From: Cyprinodon diabolis
Lineage: Eukaryota; Chordata; Actinopteri; Cyprinodontiformes; Cyprinodontidae
Assembly: GCA_030533445.1 (NCBI GenBank)
Contig: CM060081.1
Coordinates: 22,676,611-22,740,610, forward strand
Direction of reading: 5' to 3'
DNA length: 64,000 nt
Part shown: piece by piece, positions 1-13,209 of the stretch
Numbering within the stretch: the first letter of the stretch is position 1
Layout: each line of letters opens with the position of its first letter
The notes under the pieces: generated by a model
Databases searched by the model: none
What the model saw: only the letters and a program-made list of their open reading frames with translations
What the model was told of the DNA's origin: nothing
Made by a program: the position numbers and the translations under genes

Positions 1-3000
1 TCAGTGTGTTAGTCATTCGTTGCGTTCACCTGTCTGCTAAGCTCAAAACAACCGCGCCTGGCTTGACGGAGAAACCAGGAGAACAGCTGTGCATATTTAC
101 GACAGTGCACTTTTACTTACGCCCTCTGGGGGGAGCCTCGCTGGAAAATCAACACCGGTTGCATAGTGTACCTTTAACTATGATAGAAACTTTGCAAAAT
201 CAGCATGAATGTAACAACTTATTGAGGTTGTTGGGAGAAGTGGTGGTAATAAACTCTTACATCTACTGGAAGGAAGGATCTGTGATAACGCTCCCTGGTG
301 CATTTAAGGTGCAGCAGTCTGTCACTGAAGGAGCTCTCCAGTTCTGCAACAGCTTCATGAATGGGGTGGGAAATATTATGCAATGGAGATGTTATGTGAT
401 CTGCAGTCAGTGGGTGTTTTCTTCTCCCGTCAGATGCATTCTCTCTGGCCTAAAGATGATTACTGGAGAACACAGAGGGAGTTCTTCAGTAATAATCGTC
501 TGCTGATCATCTTCTATCATGATGGTTATAGACATTAAAGAACACTGAAAATGCTATCTGGTAAATACAGATTTATCACTGATAATCAGTTTATCTTTTT
601 TTGAGATGACTATACAAGAAGGAGCATGTTTTATGAGATTCAACAACCCTGTTGCCAGTTTAGATTCCCCAGGGGATTCATTTTGCAACCCTGCACAGAA
701 TCAACCCCAGTGCTACAGAGGGAGACCTGCAGGAGCAGTGTATTGCAGGCTCCGGTTCAAGTTCACACTATTCTAGGGGTGCTTGGAACTTCAGATAAAG
801 CTGACTGACTAGCTGGGTAATTTGCTGCACTCCTGATTTTCCAATAAATGCCAACCTAAACTCCATCCTTTTATATCTGATTAGTTCTACCAGAGAAATG
901 AGTGCAACATAAGATTACTTCTTGTCCCAACCTCTCACACCTGTATTTCTCAATTATTTTGTTGGCCTTATCAAACACTGTTGCCATAGTTATTCAGAAG
1001 CATAATCAGAGCCTTTTTAAAATATCTTTCATATTTATTCATTAAAGTAGGGAAAGAGCGATCTAAGCGGTCCTTGCAGATACACTGAATTGTCCTACTG
1101 ATTATGATTCATAAAAGAAAGGTGTGATAACATATGAACGCACAGTTTGATATAGCTGACTTTTCTGTAGGGCACAGGTTTTATCATATGTTGCTACTGT
1201 AAACCTTTAGTATGAAGGCTGCATACTTTTTTATGCATGAAACCCCTGGAGACTTTTTGATTGATTGTTAAAAGATTAACTCAAATTGATTTTGTAGTTT
1301 TGGTTCAAACTGGGTATATCTTGTGACTTAACATATGTTTAATTTAATTCTATGTATTTTTGGTGTTTAAAAAAAAACATTTTTAGTTAAATTTGAAGCA
1401 AATCTTAATTTTCTCTGCCAATGCTTATCTTCAAAAACGTTCAGAAGGTTCAGAGCAGTGCAAAAATATATAGATATGGTGCAAAATGCAGTACAACACT
1501 GAGTTGAATTCTATATATAGGAGTTTGAAAATTCCCTTTAAATTGCCAATTTAGATGTTTTTGTGTTGTAAAGAAACATCAGCACAGAAAGTGTGCATCA
1601 AGTTTACCATAAAATCGCCAATAGCCAAGTGGTTAACTTAGTAAAGTTGAGATAGTTGTATTTAAGTATTAAAGAATGAGACAAATTTTGAGTCTTATTT
1701 TATCACCAAGTACAGTTGTTAAGGTCAGATGGTTGTTTTGGAAAGCTTATTATTATTTACAAGATCTTTTCATCAATCTGATTGGTTTATCTCAACAGGT
1801 AAGTTGTCCATGCTTTACCATTTGGCAAATCTTAGCAGAAATACACACGCTGCAGAAACATCCACAAACATGCAGGGAACAGTGAGACTGCTCATGTTTG
1901 TAAGGACATCGCCTGAGAGCTCGCTGCAAAGTAAAAACAACTCAAGGAATGGGGGAGCTTTTTGTCTGAGGAAAAAATAAAGAAGAAAGGCAAACACTTC
2001 CATAAGTAATGCATGAACAGTGCAGTTGGCTGTGCTCAGTCACATGATTTATTTTTAGCTTATGTGAACAGGCAATTTTTCTTCAGAAACCCAGAGAGAG
2101 AGGAAGGGACGGAGTCAGGGATGGGGGAGGGGTCAGCATGCATGAAACCCAAAGTAATCACTCCTCCATCTGTATGATTTAGAATTTATTTGTTTTCCAG
2201 CAGTCAGAATAGAGAGTTAAAGTATTGCTATAGCTGGATATGTTGTTAGGGTAGGAAATAAAATAAAGGAAACTGGTGGATGATAACAGTTCAATTACTG
2301 ATTTTAATATGGTAGCAAAAGGTTCACTACCAAATTAAATATAAACAAGAACTTCTATACTTCTATTTTAGAGACGACCGGAGATTAAAACCTTATCAGG
2401 AGGCAAAGCACAGCTAAGGGGGTGAAGAGGGCCTCAATTGTTAGCGCTTTCCCACAGTGCCCCGGTCATGTCTGTTCCATGGATGGACGTCACATTTAAA
2501 AGATTTCAGAGTCGACCATTGCACAAGACAGCCACAGCTTTCCCAGCTGGACAGCTGCATCATAAAAAAGAATGATGCAGAACATCAAAGCTGAATATCC
2601 TCCAGGGCCTGAATGCGCTCCAACTTTCTGTTTTTGCAATATTTGAGCTGTGGTTCGGCTGCTTGCGCTCCTTCTGCCCCAAAGCCACTCAAACTGAATA
2701 GTAATTAGCTGCACATCTTCATTCTTTTTCTCTGCTTCTTGTGAACCCCCATCATATTACATTCAATTGCTCTTGCAAGAAAACAACTTAAATTTCTGCC
2801 AATGCTTAGGAAACGAAAAAAGGGCAACAACACAGAGTGTGACTTTACTTTAAAAGTCGGGAAGTTTACGTTTAATCCAAACTTTTTAATGTCAAATGCT
2901 GGCCACCACCTCTGTCCTTCATTGTCGGGGAATATAGATTTTTTATTTGAATGATTTATCTTTACTGTACATGCTACACTACTAGCAGGTTAACTGCCCT

Positions 3001-5084
3001 GGATCAGGATGTAGTCATATGATGAAATAGACAAACTAGGAAACCCTGGTCAAAACACACTTTCTCATGTGATTTTTTAAGACTATAGATATTCTTTGTA
3101 AAGTCTAAAGCTACTTCCTCACTGAAAATACTGGGTTAACGGGTGCTAATAAAACATGGTTTGACCCGCTAACAATCGGCATTTGGCTCCCTTCCCATTG
3201 GCAAAAAAAAAGCTGGGTCTAACCCCTAGCTGGCAAGTTGCATGGCCACTGTCGCCCACCACTGTGTGTCTGCTGATGGCACGGACGTAATTTGGGGGGG
3301 ACATAGGGGACATGGTCTTTGCATTTTTTCAAAAGTCTGTTTTTGTCCGCTGCACTTTTTACTGTCCAAAAACAATATTACGCTACAATACACCGACACT
3401 CTTCAAGTGTCGGAAAACCACAGCTCAAGCTGAATCCCGCTTCCATGAGTTTAGACTTCCCACAAGCTCTTGATAGGACCTCCGTCTTTTCTTGTGTGAT
3501 TGGTTCTCGCCGTCGTCGATCTTAGAGGCTCACGTCTGATGCACCACTAAATCGGGTCAGTGATTGGATTTTTACGGCGCTGCTTTAGAACTGTTTGGGT
3601 TGCAAGTCTTTTTTTCTCTGCTTGTATGTTTTTTTGTTGTTGTTTTTTTTCATATCTTAAACGATCCATGAGATACAGACTTGGAGAAGATCGTGGGTCC
3701 GCAAGCAGAGGGTGAGGGAAATCTGCTACTTTTTGTTGGGCTTTTATATTTTTTATTTATATTTTAATACTTCAGAAGAGCTGTTTCATTAGTGTCTTGC
3801 AATTGCACAACTCAGAGTTTTTTAAATTTTACAACCATAAGATGATGTTTGCAGCCTGTACAACACAGTACTGTCTTTTCAGCATTGGGTCGAATGCATT
3901 ATTTTGTATTAAAGCAGCTTTTCTCCTTGTGTTGCATTACTGGCCATGGCGATTAACAAATAGTCAACTAGTAAGGTCACATTCACCAACGAATGGGAGT
4001 GACACACATCATGCAACACTATCACTTTGAAGAAGATATTTATTTAGCAGATAATTATTTTGGTTGCATTTTTTCCATGGTTAATTGTTTTAATTTTAGG
4101 TAAATTTAACATCTGAACCAGTTAGAACAACATTTTAACATTTTAATTAGACTAAATGACGTCTAGACCTGGGCATACACTGTACAATTTTTTTAATCGT
4201 TGCATGCATCTGCAGGGAACACTGCATGCTAAAACCACAGGGTTTAAAAGTTCACAGCTCACAATGTATGTTCTCACACCGTGCAACCCAACTATCTGAT
4301 GCGATCTACCAGCTCACACTGTACGTCTAAAAACCCTGTCAGACTGAGCTCCACAGTGAGCTGGTGCTACTCGGACTTGACTATCCAGAAGCCAAACGAG
4401 TAGAAGAGGAATATGAAGCTCACTAGTGTGAAAGGCCCAGCCTTGGCAATTTTTGCAATTTTGTGTGATGAAATCCCTAAAAACAAATGGCGATGTATTT
4501 GGACAAATACATGGCTGAGCAAACTTGGGTACTACGGTCTGTAAATTTCACAGAAAGAACTCAATTTTCACTCGCAAACCCTCCTGGCTTCTGCGTTTTC
4601 GTCTGAGAGGCAGAAGAAGAATCCTTGTTTGCGCCTGTCCACTGAGTGATTTGCCCATGGTGGCCGAATGAAATTTCAAACATGTTTGATTTTCTCCAGA
4701 CCTTACGATTCCTGATCGGGCGGTGATCGTGAGTTGCTGATCACCCCTCATTACCCCCTGTGCACTACACTACGCACAATCAAGATAAGTCAGCCCGACT
4801 TAAATGTCTCATTTAGTGAATTTGTTCTGCAGCTCATTTGATATACATCAAATGATAAACTATTGCCCAGTTTTTTGTTTTGTGTTCTTTTCTGTGTTCC
4901 TGTGAGAAAAAAAGAACTCGGGCCTTAATAACACACACACCCATGATCGCATACCTATATTATCACATGAATCATCTTAGCTACGATAATGGATACATCT
5001 GATGCCATTTTTCTATAAAAATGTATTATTCTCATGCTGATGGTTAATGTGATTTGCGTGCTTGCTCACGACTGCCATCTAGAC

Positions 5085-5575
5085 CAGAGGTCTTCAACAG
5101 GGGGTCCGCGAACCCTAGGGGGTCCATAGGGGTACTGCACGGGGGTCGCAAAAGGTTTGGTTGATTATTTTTTTCTTTTTTTTTATATATATTCCCCCTG
5201 CAATTTTTCAACTAATTGAAATGTGTTTAAATACACATTAACATGAATTCAACACACTGCAGTAAACAGATAAATTGAGGCAGAAGATGTCTTTCAGTCA
5301 TCAATGCACACATTCAGCGACACACAGGAGCTCTTTCAAGCTGGGCACCGTTTCATTCACAACACCTGTCCCATCAATGAAGAATTAGAATCAGAAATAC
5401 TTTAATAATCCCAGGGTGAAACTACTTTCGTTACATGACACCATTTTTAATAGAGTGACCATAGCACCAATTTGATATAACACAATTTCATACAATATGT
5501 ATAATTAGGGGGTCCCGGCTCCCATCTCGCCATCAGTTTGGGGGTCCTTAGCCTGGGAAACGTTGAAGACCCCTG
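5085..5575. mobile_element. Non-autonomous hAT element (MITE), copy A
   Basis: The element is 491 bp and starts CAGAGGTCTTCAAC; it ends with the imperfect inverse, CAGGGGTCTTCAAC on the other strand. It is flanked by a perfect 8-bp target duplication, ATCTAGAC, at 5077-5084 and 5576-5583. The 8-bp duplication and CAG terminus are typical of the hAT superfamily. It has no transposase frame. A second copy of the same family lies at 34166-34636 in the opposite orientation. Confidence 0.9.
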
Positions 5576-6629
5576 ATCTAGACCATTTCAAAGAGCTTTC
5601 CTGCTCTTTCTTACCCCTTTACTTCGGAAATTGTTTTGAAAGAACAGCTTATATGCATGTTGATACAAGACTACAACCATCTCAACACGAATATGCTGTT
5701 TGACCGGCAATTAGGCTACTCAAAAAAAACATTTTCTTCCAGCACAGAAAATAGCTCTTAGCACTTTTCCACATATTACATATGCATTATCTGTAAGCAT
5801 ACCAGTATCTTCAACCTGTGGTACTTCTTTTTATGTAATTAGAAGGTTAGAGCTGCAGGGAAATGGCTAAATAAAACAAGTTGATCTCATGTACAATAAA
5901 ACCTCTGTATTCTGTCACAGTGGATTATATTCCTGAAAGAGAACCTGCATCTGTACTGCTGTTGGCTAGGACTAGAAAACAGGTATTACAAGCCCAGCAG
6001 GGTAAAAATGGTCTCAGATGATTCTTCTCCTGTGGAATAGGAAGCTGGGTGTGGCCAACAAAGAGAATCATGTTTTCCTTCACATGTTCATTAGACCCAT
6101 CCCAGATGGGATTGATGGCATCAAACACACACACACAGTCCCGAGAGGCCCAGGATGAGTAATGACACGGATCACAGAAATAAAAGGCAGATAAGTGCAG
6201 GTACGTAACTGATAGCCCCCCACCTTTCAATGCCAAATCTTCCCCGTAGTGTAAATAGGCTGACACATATTTACACTACAGCATTCATTGGCTTTGCTAC
6301 TAAATAAACTGTGATTTGACAATGATAAGAGCAGGGAGAAACAGGAAAAAGAAATAAAATAAATAAATAAATCATCTTCCATGAACATTTGAGCTCTTAT
6401 TGTGGTTGGGGAAGATCAAGTACCTAAATGTCTGCAAGAGTATCGATTTGTGTTTTTTTGTTATTTTTTTTCCCTCCGGTCTATTTTTATCGCTTCTGGA
6501 CGTAATTCTGACTCCCGTGCTGCGGTGGCGCTAAACCTGTTTTGCCCTCCTACCTCGCGTCCTTTAGCCACTACCCTTTTTCCACATGCACACACACAGT
6601 CGCGTAAACGGTACTCAAGAAAGACATGG

Positions 6630-6755
6630 CGGAGATAGCCCGGATGAAAGAAGTGGTAGGCAAGACAGATGTGGCGGATGTATTCTTGAGTATCAAAAAT
6701 AAGTGAATCGTCGGGTTAGGAAATCGATACTGAATGGAATCGACACTCCTATATT
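6630..6755. repeat. Fragment of a dispersed transposon end, paired with 8410-8511
   Basis: The stretch containing ATTCTTGAGTATC, GAATCGT, GGGTTAGG and AAATCGATACTGAAT is repeated almost word for word at about 8418-8480. It ends with ACTCCTA, which suggests a MITE terminus. I could not find a matching left end or a target duplication, so only a fragment is claimed. Confidence 0.55.
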
Positions 6756-8409
6756 ATACTATTACTTTAACTCGGTAATCAATAAGTCTGTTACATTTAC
6801 AAAGTTATGGGATATTTGCTACAACTTTAACTTATTTTACATGTAGTTTAGTTTATGTCAAAATGTTTTATTTTAATTAAAAGGTTAGACACTGAGGTTA
6901 TCTTGTGTACCAACTCATCTTCTTAATGTCTTTGTTTCTCCAGCACATCTGAAGCAGCGGAAGTCTCGAGTATCATCTGTAATGGCTTTAACAGCTTAGT
7001 GCAGTTTTTTGTTCTGCTTTACGAGAGCCTGCAACATATGGCCATTTCAATCTGGAAAGGGTTTATGGAAATTTCACAGGGTAGCACAGTATGTGGGAGC
7101 GGACATATTGGGGCAACACATGGGCTATGTCAGTAACAACCAGGCCAGCATGAAGATAAAGCGGCGCTAAAACTGATAAAGCAGCATTAAAGAAGGACTT
7201 TGACTACATTAATCAGTAAGGAAGGTGCTAAGTTGGCCAGAATTTAGAATTTAGATTGAAAATGACCACATTAACAGGTGTTAAACACAGTTTTACACTT
7301 TTTCTCTTTTAAGTAATATTTTTAATGCCTGACCTGTCAAAGTAAAATGAGAGAATCAATCTATGAGCAGTTTAAATTTGCAGTCCCTAAAGAAACAGTG
7401 TTTGCGGGATTGGTCGGTCCATCAGGAAAAAGTATCCCATGGAAACCTGGATTAAATGGCAGTGCACTTATTGCTCCACATTTCAGGTTCAGTTCTTCCT
7501 CTATTAAATAATTTAGTGAACAACAGACTGACCTATGAACCACTTATTGCTCTATGCAATACCATCAACAGTGTATTATTCCTTTTAGGTTTTGCCACTT
7601 TTACAAGCGGAAGTCAAACAAGGAATAAAAGAGTTGTAATATACTGATCATCGGATGGGATAAGTTAAAAGGAAACCAGTTCAAAAGCCCAACTGAGGTT
7701 TCCTGTGAACATGAAAGGGAGATGATTCAGGATGCAGCTCTCCAGCAGACTCTAAGGTTCTTTGTGAAGTCGAGCACAAGTCTCATCTAAATTATTCAAA
7801 GCTTCATTTATAACAGTGTTTGTCCATATGCCTGGCCTAATCCATGGTTTCATTTAAAAAGAGAGGTTCTAATTTGGCAGGAACAGTTACAAAACTTTTT
7901 TTTTCCACATTAGACAGAGTCCAGACTGGAAAGCGAAAAAAATCAGAGGGCTGCTTCTCTGAAACAGTTTGTTTGTTTTTTTTTCCCTCTTGAACCATCA
8001 CTGAAGTATCCACTGTGTTTCTTTTTTTTTTTTTTTTTTATCATTGCACTTGCCCGGCGGGCAAATACAATGAAATTTGTACTCTCCCGACAATAAAAAC
8101 TACTTGCCCCGGGCGATTGGGCAATGGTTAACACCGAGCCCTGCATTACACTCATTGCATTGATTTTGTGCAGTATTTTTTTGATGCAAGGCCTTGCAGA
8201 ATCTATAACGCAGGGGTATTATTATTTTTCAGTGCATGAGGTTTTATTAGGAATAGATGGAGTGCAACTTCTCTACTTCTGTTATTTTCTGTAGTTTCTC
8301 AAAAAAATCCATAACGATATTAAAGCTTTCATTGATTTATTTCAAATTTGAAACATTGTCTAGCCTGTAAGGTATTAAAAAAAAAAAAATTAACCAATTA
8401 ATTGAATGG

Positions 8410-8511
8410 TATCGTGGTGTATTCTTGAGTATCGAAAATAATCGAATCGTTGGGTCAGGAAATCGATACTGAATCGAAACGCCATGATGGGTGTGATTTA
8501 CACCCCTACCC
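8410..8511. repeat. Fragment of a dispersed transposon end, paired with 6630-6755
   Basis: This shares the GTATTCTTGAGTATC and AAATCGATACTGAATCG blocks with the copy near 6.7 kb. It ends in ACACCCCTA, so the inverse reads TAGGGGTGT, a common hAT-type terminus. No left end or target duplication was found. Confidence 0.55.
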
Positions 8512-9454
8512 CCTTTCAGGATTTTCAACAAGAGAGCAGAACTATCAGTATTATCTGTTATATCAAGTTGTCCAGGTGTTGCAGTAGCAGAGCAGCCTCA
8601 ATCATCCCACTAGTAGTGCAAAGTTAGATTTTTCAACAGATATTTTTAGATACCACGTTGGCTTTAACCCAGATGTAATAGGATCCATACCTTCAAAAAA
8701 ACTGTGGTTTGTCCGTCAGTCCAGTGAATATTTTCTAAAAAGTCTTGGGGTAAACAACATAAGAAAGGAAACTTTTATTAAATAGGAGACAAAGCTTTGT
8801 ATCCGTTTTAATCTTGCCCTTAAAACCTCTATGGCTGCTCAATATTAAGGGAATAGAGAAACTGTGATCTAGCTAGAGAATATTTAGATGACCAGAAAAT
8901 TAACACACATTATTCTTTTTTTTTCTTTCTAATCCATATTTACAACTTCGCCACATTTTCTGTAGGTTTTAGTATATTAGAAAACAGAAAAATGCATCAC
9001 AGTAAGGTATACTTCATGGGTCATTAAATATATTGTGCAGCCCCCCCTAGGAGGAAAGCACAAAATATTAAAGGTATTGTGGAGGATTTTTTTAAAAGAC
9101 CCACCCTCTCCACTTTAAAAAAATGTGTGCAAGAGCATACATGCCCCGTGTAAAATGTGCTGTTCTTATAGCTCATACAAGCGTACTGTGTCCACATACA
9201 GCGGGACTATATAGTGGACTTTATAGCAAACTCAGTTAACTGAGTGTTCGGACAGATGATCATCAGAATGATTGACAATTAGGAGGACCACTTATTTAGA
9301 TGATCAAACCGGAAATAAAAGATCACCCTCTATACCTTTAAGATGGCAACGTTCAACATTTGCCTGACTATTCTCCTTCTTTTCCATCATTAAAATATCC
9401 CCAACTCTCTGATTGTTTCTCCAACTTGGTCACTAAAATCTATGACTGTATGTT

Positions 9455-9540
9455 CTGGTTGAACTGTAAAGTGCCTTGAGATGACATGTGTTGTGAATTT
9501 GGCACTATATAAATAAACTGAATTGAATTGAATTGAATAT
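9455..9540 (+). repeat. 3' tail of an L2-type LINE
   Basis: The sequence AAGTGCCTTGAGATGACATG, followed by GGCACTATATAAATAAACTG and a short GAATT repeat, is the characteristic 3' end of fish L2-like non-LTR retrotransposons. Only the tail is present and no reverse-transcriptase frame is seen. The family is assigned from memory of the tail sequence. Confidence 0.65.
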
Positions 9541-10921
9541 GTTAGGTGTAGCAAATAAATAAATAAATAAATGCCTGCAGGGTCCATCCAATTGACCAAA
9601 TTTACATTAAAAGTTGGGATTCATGACCACTGCAATTTATATTGAAGCTCACCACATACTGCAGTCCTTTGTGACTGAAGTATTGCACAGATTGCAGTTG
9701 GAAATACTGTTCAGCTCTAGTTTCCATCCTTGTGAAAACCTAAGAATAAAGTCAAAGACCTATGCACCAGTCTTCACTCGTAGTGATGACTGGACCTAAT
9801 AATTAATCGTGGCATACTTAAATCTTAGTGGGTTAAATTAAGATCATTTTCTGCACAAATTTAATTATTATACAGGGCAAAGAGATGAAATGGAAAAAGA
9901 AAAAAAAAACAGCCTTATCATGTTTGACGGTGTCTTGCAGCTCATGCAACACATCAACTGGGAAAAGAGGAAACCTGACAGGGAGTGGTAATTGGTGGTG
10001 GGTGTGTCAGAGGCATAGATCCCCAGCAGCAGTCCCAGCCTAATGTGACTCACGGGCTAAATGAGCTAGGCTTGTTGCCCCCTGATGCTCTGTGACCTAG
10101 ATTGAGAAACGCAGGCAGGACTATAATCTCCATTTTCTCTCCCTCTCCTATAGCGTGGAACAGGCTGCTGACATCAGAACCTCTACTGCACAGACAGCAG
10201 ATAGATGTTCTCCTGAAATTCATGAGACATAATTGATTTACAGCAGGAGCTGAGAAGTCGATTGAATTAGGCAACAGATAAAAACTGCTCAAGTAGCTCC
10301 AGTGATTGTGGAACTGTTTGTTTACAGGAGACATTTATAGCAGCCATCACATATGTGGAGTAGGAGAGGGCAGATGGCATAGTTTATTGGCACTGGAGAG
10401 AGTTTCCACTCGGTATAAAGCATCTACAATGCTATGAAAAAGTGTTGGTCAACATAATGATGGTTTCTCTTTTTCTTAATCGCTTTTAAATTGCTTAATA
10501 ATGAGACTACTATAACCTAAATACATGCAAAAGGAACTTTTCGAATAAGGATTTCATTTATTAGGGGGGGGGGGAAGCTAACCAACCTATTTAAATCATG
10601 ACCTTACTGGGACTTGCAGTAGCTTTTTAACTAGCTATGCCCAGACGTGATTTCTGCTGGACATGTAGGGTGCATTTCCACTACTGGGCCATTCCAGGGA
10701 TCGCGATTTTACCATCTTCTATTGGTGCAGTTAGAATTTACACTGTCATACAGTTATTGCTCTGATCAGCAAAAAAAACCCAAAAAGCTAGAAGAAGAAA
10801 GTCTGTTTCTGTTGCTACTTTAAGTAGAAAACTTGAAATTTCGAACAGGATGCCAGCCTACTACAATTACCCAAAATGATAACTTATCAAAGTCTCAAAA
10901 GAACAAAATTACTGAAACAAT

Positions 10922-12619
10922 TACTGTTCTTTCTGGACTATAAGCTGCTACTTTTTCCCCAAGCTTTGAACTATTTGGCTTATAAGAAGGTGCAGCTTTT
11001 TTTTTTGGCTAACTTTCATTTAGCACAGAACATGCTAGCATCAGGCACCACAGAGAACAAATGTCCTGAACTCGTACATTTTGACATTTATTTGTCTCAT
11101 AAAGCTGCCAAAGCAATGAAGAGACTGGGCTAAACTCTGGAGCTGAAATAAAGAGCTGACGAAGCCCCATCTTTGAGTTGAAGCTCTTACTGCTGCGTGC
11201 CAACAAGCTAACGGGAGCTAACATTGTTCTTCGTCCATATTCATGGGGCTATATGTAGAGCTCCCCCTACAGGTTATGTGGGAGACAGTTCAGTAGATAG
11301 CAGCGGCTTATATATGTACCTTTCCTGGTTTTTCAAAAAAAATGTAGTGGGCTTGGCTTATAGCGAGGGGCACTTAAGAGTTGCTCACACTGGCTCCGGT
11401 GCGGTTACCGAGCCGACAGAGACCGCAACTCCCGCACACCCCCTCTCACACCGCCCTTTTGACTACGGTGCGGTGCGGCTCTGCGGCTCCGGCAACAGGT
11501 CCGGAGATTTAACAGAAGTTCACTTGAGTTCACATAACTTCACGCGATAACACGGCCCAAAGAAGGATATTTGCGAGAGCTTGTTGCGGAGGGCTCCGGC
11601 ACGCCACAAGGATAGCTTTCTTGCGGAATTTTCTGCAGCGCCGGAGTGTCTCGGTAACCGCAGCCGGACAGCTCAGCAGCCGGTGAGAGAGGTTTACGTC
11701 TTTTTAATGACTTGGAATCACTGCGGCGCCGCACCCACCGCACCGCAACAGTAAGACCGGAGTCGGTGTGAGCCAGGGGTTAGGGTTGCCAACTGTCCCT
11801 TGAAAAGCTGAATCGTTCCGTATTTAGAAATAGAAGTACCAGTATTTATTGGAAAAGGAACGCACTTTGTCCCGTTTTACTGTGAGAGTAACAAAATATT
11901 CAGTAAAAAGCTAAGGGAAAATGAAAGGAAAGGGCGTCTTAGATACAAAATTTTCGGTAAACTTGTCCCCGGGCCCTGTCCTGCGTTGTGACCAATGAGC
12001 TGGCTACATATATATAACGATCCAGAATACCCTAAACCCACTGGTCGAGCCAAGTGTTGATCATGGAAAAGATAGCGGGAGACGACAGAGCAGTATGGGG
12101 GACAAACGGAGTAATTTAAATCCTGAGACTGCTTTTGGGGGCGGACAACTCCTCACTGGAAAAAGTAGGCTATTGCCACATAATGTGGCGTTGATCAAAT
12201 TTTTGTTTTTTTGTTTTACAACTGTAGTCACAAATATGTTTACAAGTTTGCACAAGTTTGCTGTTGCACCAAAAATGTGCACTATTTATTTATTGTTCTA
12301 TATTCATTTTGACACTTTCAAGCTAAGCAGGACAGGCTATGTTACTGTTATGATACTTATTTTATTCAGCAAAGTTTGTTATTTTGCATTAAATTGAATT
12401 TCTGAAAAATAATTTGTTCATGTCACTCAAAAATATGAATCTAATTCAATGCAGATTTGAGTCAAATAGTTGAAAAAATCATTTCATACACAAAGAGGGG
12501 CTGAAAAAAAATCAACACACCAGGAGGCGAAAAGTTAATCGGGTCAGCTGGCACGCACATAAGGGGTCCCTTTTTTTTTGGCAACCCTAAGTGCACTCTA
12601 TTGTCCGGAAAATACGGTA
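10922..12619. mobile_element. Composite nest of MITE-like elements
   Basis: The outer ends are imperfect inverses: TTCTTTCTGGACTATAAGC near 10928, and TACCGTATTTTCCGGACAAT read on the minus strand from 12619. Inside lie at least two further inverted-repeat units, at about 11385-11773 (ends like GCTCACACTGGCTCCGG) and 11781-12589 (ends TAGGGTTGCC and GGCAACCCTA). I found no clean target duplication for any of the three, so the boundaries are approximate. The unit at 11385-11773 is markedly GC-rich. Short open frames within it match nothing I recognise. Confidence 0.6.
11781..12589. mobile_element. Inner hAT-like MITE with TAGGGTTGCC ends
   Basis: The terminal inverted repeat TAGGGTTGCC/GGCAACCCTA bounds an 809-bp unit inside the composite nest. 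The flanking 8-mers (CCAGGGGT and AGTGCACT) do not match, so either the copy is rearranged or one edge is wrong. There is no intact transposase. The similar TAGGGTGACC terminus at 32193 suggests a related family. Confidence 0.55.
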
Positions 12620-12662
12620 ATCGGATTAATTGTGATTGATCCATTATTGAAATAATACTCAA

Positions 12663-12730
12663 CTAATTTAGACTTAGACAAACTTGATTGTCACTTTGTA
12701 CACACAGAGAGTATGCAAAACAAAATTTCG
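12663..12730. repeat. Fragment of a dispersed retroelement-like repeat
   Basis: The text TTAGACTTAGACAAACTTGA, then TTGTCACTTTGTACACA, is a motif often seen at the ends of fish retroelements. Only a short piece is present and the family is uncertain. Confidence 0.4.
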
Positions 12731-12887
12731 TTCAGTAAATCTCTACATACATTTCGATTTCTTAAAGTGCAGCAGTGATAAAATGTAAACATGGTGATCA
12801 AATGTAAACATAATACTGAGATGTGATTTTCAGCTTTTCCAGCATTCAGAGCTTTTTTTTCACGTGTTCAACATTCAGCGGGGAGTG

Positions 12888-13209
12888 CTGTAATCAATTA
12901 GTAATCGATTAATCACTAATTGGAGGAAGGACACTCTAAAACATGTCTTTAGCTGACAGAGGATCCCACTTAGAGCAGTAATTATACTACAATTGTAAAT
13001 AAAAATACAGAAATATTTGCATTTAAGATCAAAATCTTTTTTGTCAGTCAATATGCTATATCCAGAACTCCTTAAGTGGAAGTTTTAGTTTCACCTAGTT
13101 TAGTTTTGCAAGAAATCTTCTTTAAGGATCCTTTGCTATCCGTTTATTAATCGATTAATCAACAAAATAATTGACAGATTGATTTGCTAAATGATTGTTA
13201 GTAGGCCTG
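12888..13209. repeat. Degenerate MITE copy related to 39701-40076
   Basis: The blocks ACTCTAAAACATGTCTTTAG and CTGACAGAGGATCCCACTTA, followed by GAGCAGTAATTATA, recur with few changes in the better-preserved copy at 39701-40076. The ends carry AATCGATTAATC-type sequence. I could not define a target duplication here. Confidence 0.65.

Noticed and set aside
6..506. Plus-strand open frame of 166 codons at the left edge
   Set aside because: It resembles no protein family I know, has no splice-site context or neighbours supporting it, and has a composition expected of chance frames.
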